A DNA stretch of 64,000 bases from Streptomyces spinosisporus (GTDB lineage Bacteria > Actinomycetota > Actinomycetes > Streptomycetales > Streptomycetaceae): NCBI RefSeq assembly GCF_022698145.1, contig NZ_JALDAX010000011.1:1-64000 (forward strand), given 5' to 3'. A program made the translations under genes and the position numbers. The notes under the pieces are model-generated. The model was given only the letters and a program-made list of their open reading frames with translations. It made no database searches and was not told where the DNA came from. Shown here in pieces: positions 27,344 to 35,780 of this stretch (the stretch's first letter is position 1; the number at the start of each line of letters is the position of its first letter).

Positions 27344-29572
27344 GTGAGCCGGAGCGAGGTCACGACGGACGACGCATGTGAGCCGGTCGACGCGGTGCTC
27401 CTGGACGTCGTCCGGGACTGCGGCGCGTCCAGGGGCATGCTCTACGTCCTGCCCGAGGGCGGTGACGCTCTGTGGCTGGTGGCGCTGACCGGGACTCCGC
27501 GTGAGATGGCCGTTCCGTGGACCCGGGTGGGCCTGGCCGACCCCGTTCCGGTGGCGGACGCCGTACGTTCCGGCAGGCCGGTCTGGATCGGCGACATGGA
27601 GGAGATGGCACGCCGTTACCCGCGCACCTCCCTCGTCCTGCCCTACGCCTTCGCCCTGGCAGCGGCGCCCCTGACCGTCGGGGACGCCGTCGTGGGCGGG
27701 CTGGTGCTCCTGTGGCCCGCCAGTCACCCGGCGCAGTTCAGTGCCGGCGAGCGTGCGGTCGTCGACGCCGGGTGCAGGCGACTGGGGCGGCTGCTGCACC
27801 ACGCGCCGGACCGCGCGGGCCCGCGCCCGGGAGGCGAACCGCGTCTGCTGCCGCACCCGTCGCGCGCCAGAGCGGTGCCCGCCGAGGGCAGCGAGCCGGC
27901 CGCGTTCATCGCCCGGCTGCCGGGAGGGGCGTGCGCGCTGGACGACACCGGCCGGTTCACCTTCGTGACCCCCGAGGCCGCGCGACTGCTGGGCACCGAT
28001 GCCACCACCCTGGTGGGCGCCCTGCCCTGGGAGGCGCTGCCCTGGATGGACGTGCCCGACATCGAGGACCACTACCGCTCGGCAGTGGTCAGTCAGCGGC
28101 CCACCACCTTCAGGGCGGTGCGCCCACCGGACCACGGGCTGCTCTTCGCGCTGTACCCGGACTCCTCCGGCATGAGCGTGCGCATCACCCGCGACGATCC
28201 GCGCGACGAGCCCTCCCCGGGCCTCGCGAGCGCCTCCGCCGCATTCGACGAGATGACCGTGTCCGACGGCATCGCCGGGTCCGACGAGAGCGCCGAACCG
28301 GCCGAGAGGTCCGAACCGGCCGAGAGCACCGAACCCGCCGCCGGTGGCGGGCCGAGCCGGGCCGGTTTCCTGTACCACCTGATGCATCTGGCCGCCACGT
28401 TCACCGAGGCCGTGGGCGTCGAGGACGTGGTGGACCAGGCTGCCGACCAGCTGATGCCTGCGCTCGGCGCGACGGCGATGGCCGTGAGCGCGCCGCGGGA
28501 CGGCAGACTGAGAATCCTCGGCCACCGCGGCTACGGGCCCGAGGTGGTGAAGCACTTCGACGATCTGCCCCTGACGGCCGACACCCCCGCCGTGCGCGTC
28601 ATGGACAGCGGTAGCCCGCACTTCTTCTCGAGCTTCTACGAACTGCAGCGGTCGTATCCCGGTGCCGTGCAACGGGACGACAAGGCGTCCTGGGCCTTCC
28701 TGCCGCTGATCGCCTCCGGCCGCGCCGTCGGCTCGCTCGTCCTCGCCTACGACCGGGAGCGGCGCTTCCCGCCGCCCGAGCGCGCGGCGCTCACGGCGCT
28801 GGCCGGTCTCGTCGGCCAGGCACTCGAACGGGGCCGCCTCTACGACACCCAGTACGCCGTCGCGCACCAGCTCCAGGCCGCGCTGCTGCCCCGGCACCTG
28901 CCCGCCGTCCCCGGGCTGGGCGTCACCGCCCGCTACCGGTCGGCCGGGCACGGCCTCCAGGTGGGCGGCGACTTCTACGACCTCATCCGGCTGAACGAGA
29001 CCACCGTCGCCGCCGCGATCGGCGACGTACAGGGACACGACATCGACGCGGCGGCCCTGATGGGCCAGGTCCGTACCGCCGTGCACGGGCACGCCGCCGC
29101 CGGGGCGTCCCCGGGAGACGTCCTGCGCAGCACCAACCGCCTCCTGGTCGACCTGGACGCCGGCCGCTTCGCCAGCTGCCTGTACGCGGACCTGGATCTC
29201 GCCCGGCATGCCGCGTGCCTGGCCAGCGCTGGGCACCCGCCCGCCCTGCTGCGCGATCCCGACGGCCGCACCGAGGTGCTCAGCGCCCCGCCCGGACTGC
29301 TCCTCGGCATCGACCGCGAGGCCGACTACAAGGCCGTCGAGTTCCCCCTCAGGCCCGGCAGCGCGCTCGTCCTGTACACGGACGGACTGGTCGAACGCCC
29401 CGGAGTCGATCTGGGTGAGGCCATCGCCGACCTCGCCGACCTGGTCTCGCGCACCGACCCCGCGGACCCGGACGCCATGGCCGACACACTGATCGACCGT
29501 GCCTCCGATCCCGCGGACGACGTCGCCCTGCTCATCATTCACGTCAACGGGACGGCGCAGGAAGCCGGTTGA
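27344..29572 (+). CDS. GAF-PAS-GAF-SpoIIE serine phosphatase (PP2C type)
   Basis: This 742-residue cytoplasmic sensor-phosphatase has four parts. An N-terminal GAF-like domain (residues ~10-150) is followed by a PAS domain (~180-270, FIARLPGGACALDDTGRF) and an acidic linker in which EPAERSEPAESTEPA repeats a short unit. A second GAF domain spans ~340-500 and a SpoIIE/PP2C domain ~515-735. The phosphatase metal sites appear in GGDFYDLIRL and AIGDVQGHD, plus SAGHPPALL and VLYTDGLVE. Such proteins dephosphorylate anti-anti-sigma factors and so free stress sigma factors; the SigB-type factor at 4848 is a possible but distant target. The GTG has AGGAGGA upstream. Confidence 0.9.
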   Translation: MSRSEVTTDDACEPVDAVLLDVVRDCGASRGMLYVLPEGGDALWLVALTGTPREMAVPWTRVGLADPVPVADAVRSGRPVWIGDMEEMARRYPRTSLVLPYAFALAAAPLTVGDAVVGGLVLLWPASHPAQFSAGERAVVDAGCRRLGRLLHHAPDRAGPRPGGEPRLLPHPSRARAVPAEGSEPAAFIARLPGGACALDDTGRFTFVTPEAARLLGTDATTLVGALPWEALPWMDVPDIEDHYRSAVVSQRPTTFRAVRPPDHGLLFALYPDSSGMSVRITRDDPRDEPSPGLASASAAFDEMTVSDGIAGSDESAEPAERSEPAESTEPAAGGGPSRAGFLYHLMHLAATFTEAVGVEDVVDQAADQLMPALGATAMAVSAPRDGRLRILGHRGYGPEVVKHFDDLPLTADTPAVRVMDSGSPHFFSSFYELQRSYPGAVQRDDKASWAFLPLIASGRAVGSLVLAYDRERRFPPPERAALTALAGLVGQALERGRLYDTQYAVAHQLQAALLPRHLPAVPGLGVTARYRSAGHGLQVGGDFYDLIRLNETTVAAAIGDVQGHDIDAAALMGQVRTAVHGHAAAGASPGDVLRSTNRLLVDLDAGRFASCLYADLDLARHAACLASAGHPPALLRDPDGRTEVLSAPPGLLLGIDREADYKAVEFPLRPGSALVLYTDGLVERPGVDLGEAIADLADLVSRTDPADPDAMADTLIDRASDPADDVALLIIHVNGTAQEAG

Positions 29573-29628
29573 CCGCGCTGCGCGCCCGGCCGGCGAGCTG
29601 CGTGCCCGCCCGGAGCGAGGGTTAGCGC

Positions 29629-31155
29629 TCAGAGGTCGCGCTGCTCCAGCGGCCGCACCGCGGGGCCCTGGAGGATGCTGCCGTCGGGGGCGAAGCGGGA
29701 GCCGTGGCAGGGGCACTCCCAGGCCTGTTCGGCACGGTTGAACGCCACGAGGCAGCCGAGGTGGGTGCAGCGGGCCGAGACCGCCTGGAGCCGGCCGCTC
29801 TCGTCCCGGTGCACGGCGCACTGCCGCCCGCCCACCCGGACCACGGCACCGTCACCGGGGGCGATGTCGTCCGGCGAGTCGCTTTTCACGGCTGACAGCC
29901 GGTCGCCGACGAAGTGCTGGGCCACCTGCGCCTGATGCTTCAGGAACGACGTGCCCTCCCGGGCCACCGAAGCCATACGGCGGGGATCGTAGAGGCCGTC
30001 CCACGGGACCGGGCTGTCGTTGACGAGGTCGCTGAGCAGACGGCCCGCCATGATGCCGCCGCTCAGTCCCCAGCCGCCGAACCCGGTGGCGACATAGGTG
30101 TGACGGCTGCCGGGGTGGAGCGGCCCGACGAGCGGGACGGTATCGGTGGAGTCGTTGTCCTGCGTGGCCCAGCGGTGAGTGGGCGTGAACCCGCGGAAGC
30201 GGTCGGACGCCCAGGCTGACAGCCGGTCGAAACGTTCCTCGACGTCGGCGGTGCCGGGGGTGAAGTGCTCGCCGGTGACGATGAGCAGGCGGGTGCCGTC
30301 GCGGTACGGCGCACTGCGCACGGACCGGGTGGACTGCTCCGGCGTGATGTACATGCCGCGCGGGGCCACGTCCTCCCCGACGGGCCCGGCCACGACCAGC
30401 TCGCGGCGGGGGGAGAGCCGGGTGAACAGCAGCGCCCGGTCGAAGATCGGGTAGTGCGTGGCGACGATGACCTCACCGGCACGCACCGACACACCCGCGT
30501 CGGTCGTCAGGACGCACGGTTCACCCTCGGTGAGGCCGACGACTCGGGTGCCCTCGTACACCGTGCTGCCGCGACGGCGCAGATCGTCCGCGAGGGCCAG
30601 CAGGTACTTGCGCGGATGGAACTGCGCCTGGTCCGCGACACGGACCGCGCCGGCGACGGGGAAGGGCAGGTCGGTCTCGGTGACGAACTCGGCCGGCAGC
30701 CCGGCCTCGCGCGCGGCCTCCGCCTCGGCCCGCAGCTCCGCCACGCGCCCCGGGTCCTCGGCGTAGGTGTACGCCGCAGCCTCCTCCCAGTCGCACTCGA
30801 TGCAGAGCTCGTCCACGACCTGGGCGGCGTGCCGGATCGCGGCGGCCTGCGACTGCGCGTACAGCCGCGCCCCCTCCGGACCGCGCGTACGGCGCAGCCG
30901 GTCGTAGATCAGGGTGTGCAGAGCCGTCAGCTTGGCACTCGTGCGGCCGGTCACCCCGGCGGCGAGGCGGTCGGCCTCCAGCACCGCCACCTCGCGGCCC
31001 TCGCGGGCCAGCTCCCAGGCCGCGCTCAGCCCCGCGATGCCACCGCCCACCACGGCCACGTCGACGCTGAGGTCACCGGACGGCGGGGGAGCGGGTGCGG
31101 GCGGTGGCGCGGTCTGCAGCCAGTACGAGCCCTGGATTCCTGTCTCAGTGTTCAT
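29629..31155 (-). CDS. FAD-dependent oxidoreductase with C-terminal Rieske domain
   Basis: This 508-residue two-domain flavoprotein begins with a DAO-type FAD domain after a Pro-rich tail. The dinucleotide motif is VAVVGGGIAGLSAAWELARE (residues ~33-52). GFGGWGLSGGIMAGRLLSDL is the second FAD-contact region. The C-terminal Rieske domain has CTHLGC (Cys463, His465) and CPCHGS (Cys481, His484), giving a 2Fe-2S site with the usual Cys468-Cys483 disulfide. This fusion is common in bacteria and is sometimes called a glycine/D-amino-acid oxidase-Rieske protein; its substrate is not known. It is convergent with the SpoIIE phosphatase gene, 56 bp apart. Confidence 0.9.
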   Translation of the reverse strand: MNTETGIQGSYWLQTAPPPAPAPPPSGDLSVDVAVVGGGIAGLSAAWELAREGREVAVLEADRLAAGVTGRTSAKLTALHTLIYDRLRRTRGPEGARLYAQSQAAAIRHAAQVVDELCIECDWEEAAAYTYAEDPGRVAELRAEAEAAREAGLPAEFVTETDLPFPVAGAVRVADQAQFHPRKYLLALADDLRRRGSTVYEGTRVVGLTEGEPCVLTTDAGVSVRAGEVIVATHYPIFDRALLFTRLSPRRELVVAGPVGEDVAPRGMYITPEQSTRSVRSAPYRDGTRLLIVTGEHFTPGTADVEERFDRLSAWASDRFRGFTPTHRWATQDNDSTDTVPLVGPLHPGSRHTYVATGFGGWGLSGGIMAGRLLSDLVNDSPVPWDGLYDPRRMASVAREGTSFLKHQAQVAQHFVGDRLSAVKSDSPDDIAPGDGAVVRVGGRQCAVHRDESGRLQAVSARCTHLGCLVAFNRAEQAWECPCHGSRFAPDGSILQGPAVRPLEQRDL

Positions 31156-31268
31156 GACCCCCGAGTTCCCGTCGGAGGGTTCCGGACACGCCGGGGCTCG
31201 CACGGGTCGCAGCCGTGCACAGCCGTACGTCCGCCGTGCCCGAGACGGCCGATCGACGCCGGTCCGGC

Positions 31269-31886
31269 TCAGACGCCGGAGAGCAGGCCCTCCAGCGGAG
31301 CGGGTACGCGGTCGGCGTCGAGCGCCTCCACCAGGACGCGGCCGTAGTGGATCTTGCGGCCCTTCTTCGTGCCGAGGAAGCGGCGCAGCTGCTGCTGCGC
31401 GGCGCGCCCCTGCTGGGCGGGCTGGCGCAGGAAGGTCTGCAGGGCGCGCAAGTCGCCCTCCTCCTCGACGAGTTCCTTGACCCGCGGCACCCCCAGCGCG
31501 CGGATGAGCTCGTCCTCCAGATCCGCGGCGCAGACGAAGAACCCGTGCTGTGTGGCGCCCGCCCCGTCCAGGGCCCGGGCGTAGTAGGGACGCTCGCGTT
31601 CGTCGCACAGTCCGGTCAGGGGGAGGTCGAGGCCGGTCGGCCCGAGGAGGGCGGCGAAGCGGCCGACGCTCATCGCTCCGCCCATGGGCAGCACGCAGAC
31701 TCCCTCGGCCGCCAGATTCCGGCCGCGGCGCTCGGCGAGCGCGTCGACCGCCGCGACGTCGCTGGGCCCTTCGAGCAGCACGACCCTCCGGACGGGAAGG
31801 CGCCCCGCCAGCTCGCGCGCGGGTTCGCCGGGGCCACCGGCTGCCCAGGCCGTGACCGCGTCCCGGAACGACCCCATGTCAGCCAT
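31269..31886 (-). CDS. TOPRIM-domain protein
   Basis: This 205-residue protein is dominated by a TOPRIM fold. The first conserved Glu is in VVLLEGPSDVAAVDALAE, and the second acidic motif is probably LTGLCDERERPYY. In OLD nucleases this domain follows an ABC ATPase; here it stands alone, as in a Streptomyces family annotated as TOPRIM nucleotidyl transferase/hydrolase. The C-terminal third is helical and Gln-rich (QPAQQGRAAQQQLRRFLG). GGAG lies 9 bp before the ATG at 31886; an ATG at 31877 is an alternative. No partner ATPase is adjacent. Its function is unknown. Confidence 0.72.
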   Translation of the reverse strand: MADMGSFRDAVTAWAAGGPGEPARELAGRLPVRRVVLLEGPSDVAAVDALAERRGRNLAAEGVCVLPMGGAMSVGRFAALLGPTGLDLPLTGLCDERERPYYARALDGAGATQHGFFVCAADLEDELIRALGVPRVKELVEEEGDLRALQTFLRQPAQQGRAAQQQLRRFLGTKKGRKIHYGRVLVEALDADRVPAPLEGLLSGV

Positions 31887-31980
31887 GCAAGAAGTCTCCG
31901 CCGCCCGGTGGTCGTCGCGCCAGGCAATTTTGTCCAACGACCACCGGTCATGGCGCCGGGTCCGCGAGGCGGCGGCCCAA

Positions 31981-32019
31981 CAGCCGGGCGGTGACGAGGA
32001 GTTCGTCACCGCCCGGCTG
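31981..32019 (-). terminator. Perfect 17-bp-stem hairpin ending the catabolic operon
   Basis: CAGCCGGGCGGTGACGA and its exact complement pair around the loop GGAGT. It lies 24 bp past the Fe-alcohol dehydrogenase stop, before the TOPRIM gene on the same strand. It should terminate the leftward fae operon transcript. Confidence 0.85.
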
Positions 32020-32042
32020 CCGCATGTCGACGCCCGCGCGCC

Positions 32043-33197
32043 TCAGTACGTCCGCTCCAGAATCTCCAGCACCTCGGCCGTCTCTGGAATCCGCGGAGCG
32101 TTCTTGGTCACCGCGTCCGCGACCGCACCCGCCGCCACGGAGGACAGCATCGGACGGTCGGCGCCCAGCTCGCGCAGCGGACGCTTGATGTCCAACGCCG
32201 CGGAAATCTCCCGTACGGCGGCCACGGTGGCCCGCGCCCAGTCGCCGTCGGCGGGCGGGTCGAGGCGCATGGCCCGTCCCGCCTGCTCGTACGCGTCCCG
32301 GGCCGCGGGCGCGCTGAACTCCATGACCTCTTCCAGTACGGCCGCCAGGGCGACCCCGTGCGGTGTGCCGGTGTGCGCCGTCAGGGCGTGGCCGATGCCG
32401 TGCACGAGGCCCAGGCCGGAGAGCGTGAGGGCCTGGCCGGCCAGATGCGCGCCCATCATCAGTTCGGCGCGGGCGTCGAGGTCCGAGCCGTCCCGGTACG
32501 CGGCCGGCAGCGCGCGGCTGACCAGGGTCACGGCCTGCGTGGCGTAGGCGACGGAGAACGGGTTCGCGCCGCGCGAGGCGAGCGACTCGATACCGTGCAC
32601 CAGGGCGTCGATGCCGGTGGCGGCGGTGGCAGCGGCAGGCAGACCGAGCGTCAACTCGGGGTCCAGCAGGGCTACTTGGGGGCGGACCGACGGGTGCCCG
32701 ATGTAGACCTTGCGGTGGGCTGCGGCGTCCTCGATGACTCCGAAGCCGTTGGTCTCGGCCCCGGTGCCGGAGGTGGTGGGGATCGCGACCAACGGCAACC
32801 CGTCCGCGCCGTCCCACAGATGGTCGGCGTCGGCGGCCACCGCATCCGGATTGCCGACGAGCAGCGAGATGCCCTTCGCCGCGTCCAGCACCGAGCCGCC
32901 GCCGAGCGCGACGACCGCGGCCGGACCGAACGCGCGGGCCCGCGCCGCGCCCGCGTCGACGTTGCCGGTGGACGGGTTGGGCGCCACCTCGTCGTACACC
33001 GCGTACTCGATGCCCGCGGAGTCCAGGGTTTTCAGGACGCGTTCGGCGACGCCCGCCGCGCGCAGCCCGCGGTCGGTGACGACGAACGCCCGTGTGTGCC
33101 CGGTCGCCGCGATCAGTGCGGGGAGCCGGTCGATGCGGCCGGGTCCGAACTCGACGCGGCAGATGCCGTCGATGCTCAGAGGAGTAAGGGAGTTCAT
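32043..33197 (-). CDS. Iron-containing alcohol dehydrogenase
   Basis: This 384-residue group III alcohol dehydrogenase interconverts an aldehyde and alcohol with NAD(P). The Rossmann glycine-rich signature is ALGGGSVLDAAKGISLL, followed by PLVAIPTTSGTGAE. The metal site is built from Asp and His in ATGIDALVHGIES and from LVHGIGHALTAHTGTPHG. The length is normal. It is the last gene of the five-gene minus-strand unit starting at 37422, 26 bp after the previous gene, and is followed by a strong hairpin. In this operon it could reduce a pathway aldehyde; the natural substrate cannot be named. Confidence 0.93.
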   Translation of the reverse strand: MNSLTPLSIDGICRVEFGPGRIDRLPALIAATGHTRAFVVTDRGLRAAGVAERVLKTLDSAGIEYAVYDEVAPNPSTGNVDAGAARARAFGPAAVVALGGGSVLDAAKGISLLVGNPDAVAADADHLWDGADGLPLVAIPTTSGTGAETNGFGVIEDAAAHRKVYIGHPSVRPQVALLDPELTLGLPAAATAATGIDALVHGIESLASRGANPFSVAYATQAVTLVSRALPAAYRDGSDLDARAELMMGAHLAGQALTLSGLGLVHGIGHALTAHTGTPHGVALAAVLEEVMEFSAPAARDAYEQAGRAMRLDPPADGDWARATVAAVREISAALDIKRPLRELGADRPMLSSVAAGAVADAVTKNAPRIPETAEVLEILERTY

Positions 33198-33223
33198 GGG
33201 TGCGGCTCCTGAAAGGTCGGGCG

Positions 33224-34159
33224 TCAGACCGTGACGGTCGCGTCGTCGAACGCCACGGTCGGGTTGGGCAGGCGGAACTCCCGTCCCGCGAGCGCCTCGT
33301 AGAGGCGGATCGGGCTCATCTCACCCGCGAGATCGCCGTGTTGGGCCTTGGACCGGCGGTAGATCTGCTCGACCAGTGCCGACAGCTCGGTGGAGACACC
33401 GACGTCGCGGCCCAGGTCGACGGCGAGGCCGAGGTCCTTGCAGGCGAGGGCCATGGCGAAGGAGTCGTCGTAGTCACCGTCGGTGAGCACGCTCATGAGG
33501 TCGCGCTCGATGAAGGAGGAGGCGGCCGGGCTCGCCAGCAGCGCGCTGCGCAGCACCCCCAGGTCGACGCCCGCCTTGACACCCATCGCCAGGACCTCCG
33601 AGGAGGCGACGAGATGGGTGAACCAGAGCAGGTTGATCATGAGCTTGACCGTGTAGCCCGCGCCGAGCGGCCCCACGTGCAGGATCCGGTCCGGGTCGCC
33701 CATCGCCTCGAAGACGGGCAGCGCGATGCGGAAGTCGTCGTCCGCTCCGCCGACGAAGATCTGCAGCATCCCCGCGTCGGCGCCGTGGGCCATGCCGCTG
33801 ACCGGGGCGTCGAGACGGCGCACGGCGCGGGCGTCCAGCACATCGGACGCCACCCGGTCGGCCGCGGCCGGCGTGGACGTCGACATGTCGATCCACAGGG
33901 CGCCCTCCGGCAGCGCCTCGGCCGCCCCGCCGCGCAGCAGGACGTCCTCGACGATCCGCGGGTTGGGCAGCATGGTGATCAGGAACTCCGCGTCCCTGGC
34001 GCACTCGGCGGGGGAGTCGGCCCAGCGGGCGCCGAGCGCGAGATGTTCCACGCCGGCCTCGGGCCGGGTGTCGTGCACGGTGACCAGGTGTCCCGCGTGG
34101 ATCAGGTGGCGGGCCATGTGACGTCCCATGTTGCCCAGGCCGATGAAACCGATCCTCAT
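33224..34159 (-). CDS. Beta-hydroxyacid dehydrogenase (3-hydroxyisobutyrate dehydrogenase-like)
   Basis: This 311-residue NAD(P) oxidoreductase begins MRIGFIGLGNMGRHMARHLI, with the GxGxxG nucleotide motif. The substrate-binding block appears in LDAPVSGMAHGADAGML, and the catalytic lysine region in GYTVKLMINLLWFTHL. Asn four residues after Lys is conserved. These features fit tartronate-semialdehyde reductase and 3-hydroxyisobutyrate dehydrogenase relatives. GAGG lies 7 bp before the ATG at 34159; a TTG one codon upstream is a less likely start. It sits 100 bp after the aldehyde dehydrogenase gene, across a short repeat-containing spacer, in the fae operon. Confidence 0.92.
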   Translation of the reverse strand: MRIGFIGLGNMGRHMARHLIHAGHLVTVHDTRPEAGVEHLALGARWADSPAECARDAEFLITMLPNPRIVEDVLLRGGAAEALPEGALWIDMSTSTPAAADRVASDVLDARAVRRLDAPVSGMAHGADAGMLQIFVGGADDDFRIALPVFEAMGDPDRILHVGPLGAGYTVKLMINLLWFTHLVASSEVLAMGVKAGVDLGVLRSALLASPAASSFIERDLMSVLTDGDYDDSFAMALACKDLGLAVDLGRDVGVSTELSALVEQIYRRSKAQHGDLAGEMSPIRLYEALAGREFRLPNPTVAFDDATVTV

Positions 34160-34197
34160 CAAAGTCCTCGCTAGGTGGCGGTGTGGTACGGGCGGGT

Positions 34198-34234
34198 GGT
34201 GCAGGGCGTGTGGTGCAGGGGGTGTAGTGCGGGG
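34198..34234. repeat. Three 14-bp direct repeats in an operon spacer
   Basis: GGTGCAGGG recurs at 34198 and 34212, with AGTGCGGGG at 34226. They fill part of the 100-bp gap between the aldehyde dehydrogenase and hydroxyacid dehydrogenase genes. They may be slippage products. Confidence 0.45.
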
Positions 34235-34259
34235 CGGTGCTCTAAGGGGGCAGGGCCGT

Positions 34260-35780
34260 TCAGCCCAGGTTGATCCAGGTGGTCTTCAGCGCGGTGTACG
34301 CGTCCAGCGCGTGCAGGGACTTGTCGCGGCCCGCGCCGGTCGCCTTGAAGCCGCCGAACGGCGTGATGACGTCGCTGGCGTCGAAGGTGTTGATCCAGAC
34401 GGTGCCAGCCCGCAGCCGCTTCGCCGTGCGGTGGGCGACGGTCACGTCCCGCGTCCACACGGAGGCGACCAGCCCGAAGTCGCTCTGGTTCGCGAGCCGT
34501 ACGCCCTCGTCGACGTCGCCGTCGTAGGACACCACGGCGAGGACCGGGCCGAAGATCTCCTCCTGGCCGACGACGGAGGTGTTGTCCACGCCGTCCAGGA
34601 CGGTGGGTTCGACGAAGCTGCCGCCGGTGGAGGCGAGGACGCGCTCGCCGCCGAAGAGCACGGTCGCGCCGTCCTGCCGGCCGCGCTCGATGTAGCCCAG
34701 GATCTTGGCGAGTTGGGTCTCGTCGACGATCGGGCCCATCACGGTGGCCGGGTCCAGCGGGTCGCCGACGCGGAAGGTGTCGGCGGTGATCCGCCGTACG
34801 GCGTCCAGCAGTTGGTCCTTGACCGAGGAGTGCACGACGACACGGGAGCCCGCGTTGCAGGTCTGCCCGGCGTTGTAGAAGATGCCCCAGGCCACGGCGG
34901 ACGCGGCGGCCTCGATGTCGGCGTCGGCCAGCACCAGTTGGGGCGACTTGCCGCCCGCCTCGACGGCGACCTGCTTGCCGTTGGACTCGCCCGCGTAGAC
35001 CTGGAAGAGCCGGGCGACCTCCGCCGAACCCGTGAAGGCGATCTTGTCGACCTCGGGATGGCGGCCCAGCGCCTGCCCCGCGACCTCGCCCCGGCCCGGG
35101 ACCACGTTCAGGACGCCGTCCGGCAGCCCCGCCTCGGTGGCCAGCGCGGCCAGCCGCAGCGCGGCGAGTGAGGTCTGCTCTGCGGGCTTCAGCACGACGC
35201 TGTTGCCGGTGGCGAGCGCCGGGCCGAGCTTCCAACTGGCGATCAGCAGCGCGTAGTTCCAGGGCACGACGACGCCGATGACACCGAGCGGCTCCCGGGT
35301 GATCAGCGCGAGCGCGTCACCGGGCGTCGGCGCGATCTCGTCATACGACTTGTCGATCGCCTCCGCGTACCAGGCGATGGTCTCGGCGGTCTTGGCCACG
35401 TCCACCCGCACCGACTCCGTGATGGGCTTGCCCATCTCCAGGGTGTCGAGCAGGGCCAGCTCCTCGGCGTGCCGGAGGATCAACTCGGCCCAGCGCAGCA
35501 GGATCCGCTTGCGTTCCTTGGGCGCGAGGTCGCGCCAGCGGCCGTCCTCGAAGGCGGCACGGGCGGACCGTACGGCCCGGTCGACGTCCTCGGCGGAGGC
35601 CGCCTGCACCTCGGCGAGCACCTTGCCGTCGCGCGGCGAGACGCTGGAGAAGCTGTCGCCGGACGTGGCGTCGGTGAAGGCGCCGTCGACGAACGGACGG
35701 GTGTCGAAGGTGAGTTTGTCGGCCGCGGCCTGCCACTCCTCGTGCGACCGCTGCAGCAACTCCTCGATGGTGTACGTCAC
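34260..35780 (-). CDS. NAD(P)-dependent aldehyde dehydrogenase
   Basis: This 506-residue aldehyde dehydrogenase oxidises an aldehyde to the acid. The catalytic Cys is in YNAGQTCNAGSR and the general-base Glu in AVEAGGKSPQLVLADAD. The NAD site contains PWNYALLIASWKLGPALATG and IAFTGSAEVARLF. The C-terminal GGFKATGAGRDKS is typical of gamma-aminobutyraldehyde/betaine-aldehyde-like members, but the substrate is not fixed by this. The start is the GTG at 35780, which has GGAGG upstream and overlaps the previous stop by 4 bp (GTGA). It is the third gene of the fae operon. Confidence 0.93.
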   Translation of the reverse strand: MTYTIEELLQRSHEEWQAAADKLTFDTRPFVDGAFTDATSGDSFSSVSPRDGKVLAEVQAASAEDVDRAVRSARAAFEDGRWRDLAPKERKRILLRWAELILRHAEELALLDTLEMGKPITESVRVDVAKTAETIAWYAEAIDKSYDEIAPTPGDALALITREPLGVIGVVVPWNYALLIASWKLGPALATGNSVVLKPAEQTSLAALRLAALATEAGLPDGVLNVVPGRGEVAGQALGRHPEVDKIAFTGSAEVARLFQVYAGESNGKQVAVEAGGKSPQLVLADADIEAAASAVAWGIFYNAGQTCNAGSRVVVHSSVKDQLLDAVRRITADTFRVGDPLDPATVMGPIVDETQLAKILGYIERGRQDGATVLFGGERVLASTGGSFVEPTVLDGVDNTSVVGQEEIFGPVLAVVSYDGDVDEGVRLANQSDFGLVASVWTRDVTVAHRTAKRLRAGTVWINTFDASDVITPFGGFKATGAGRDKSLHALDAYTALKTTWINLG

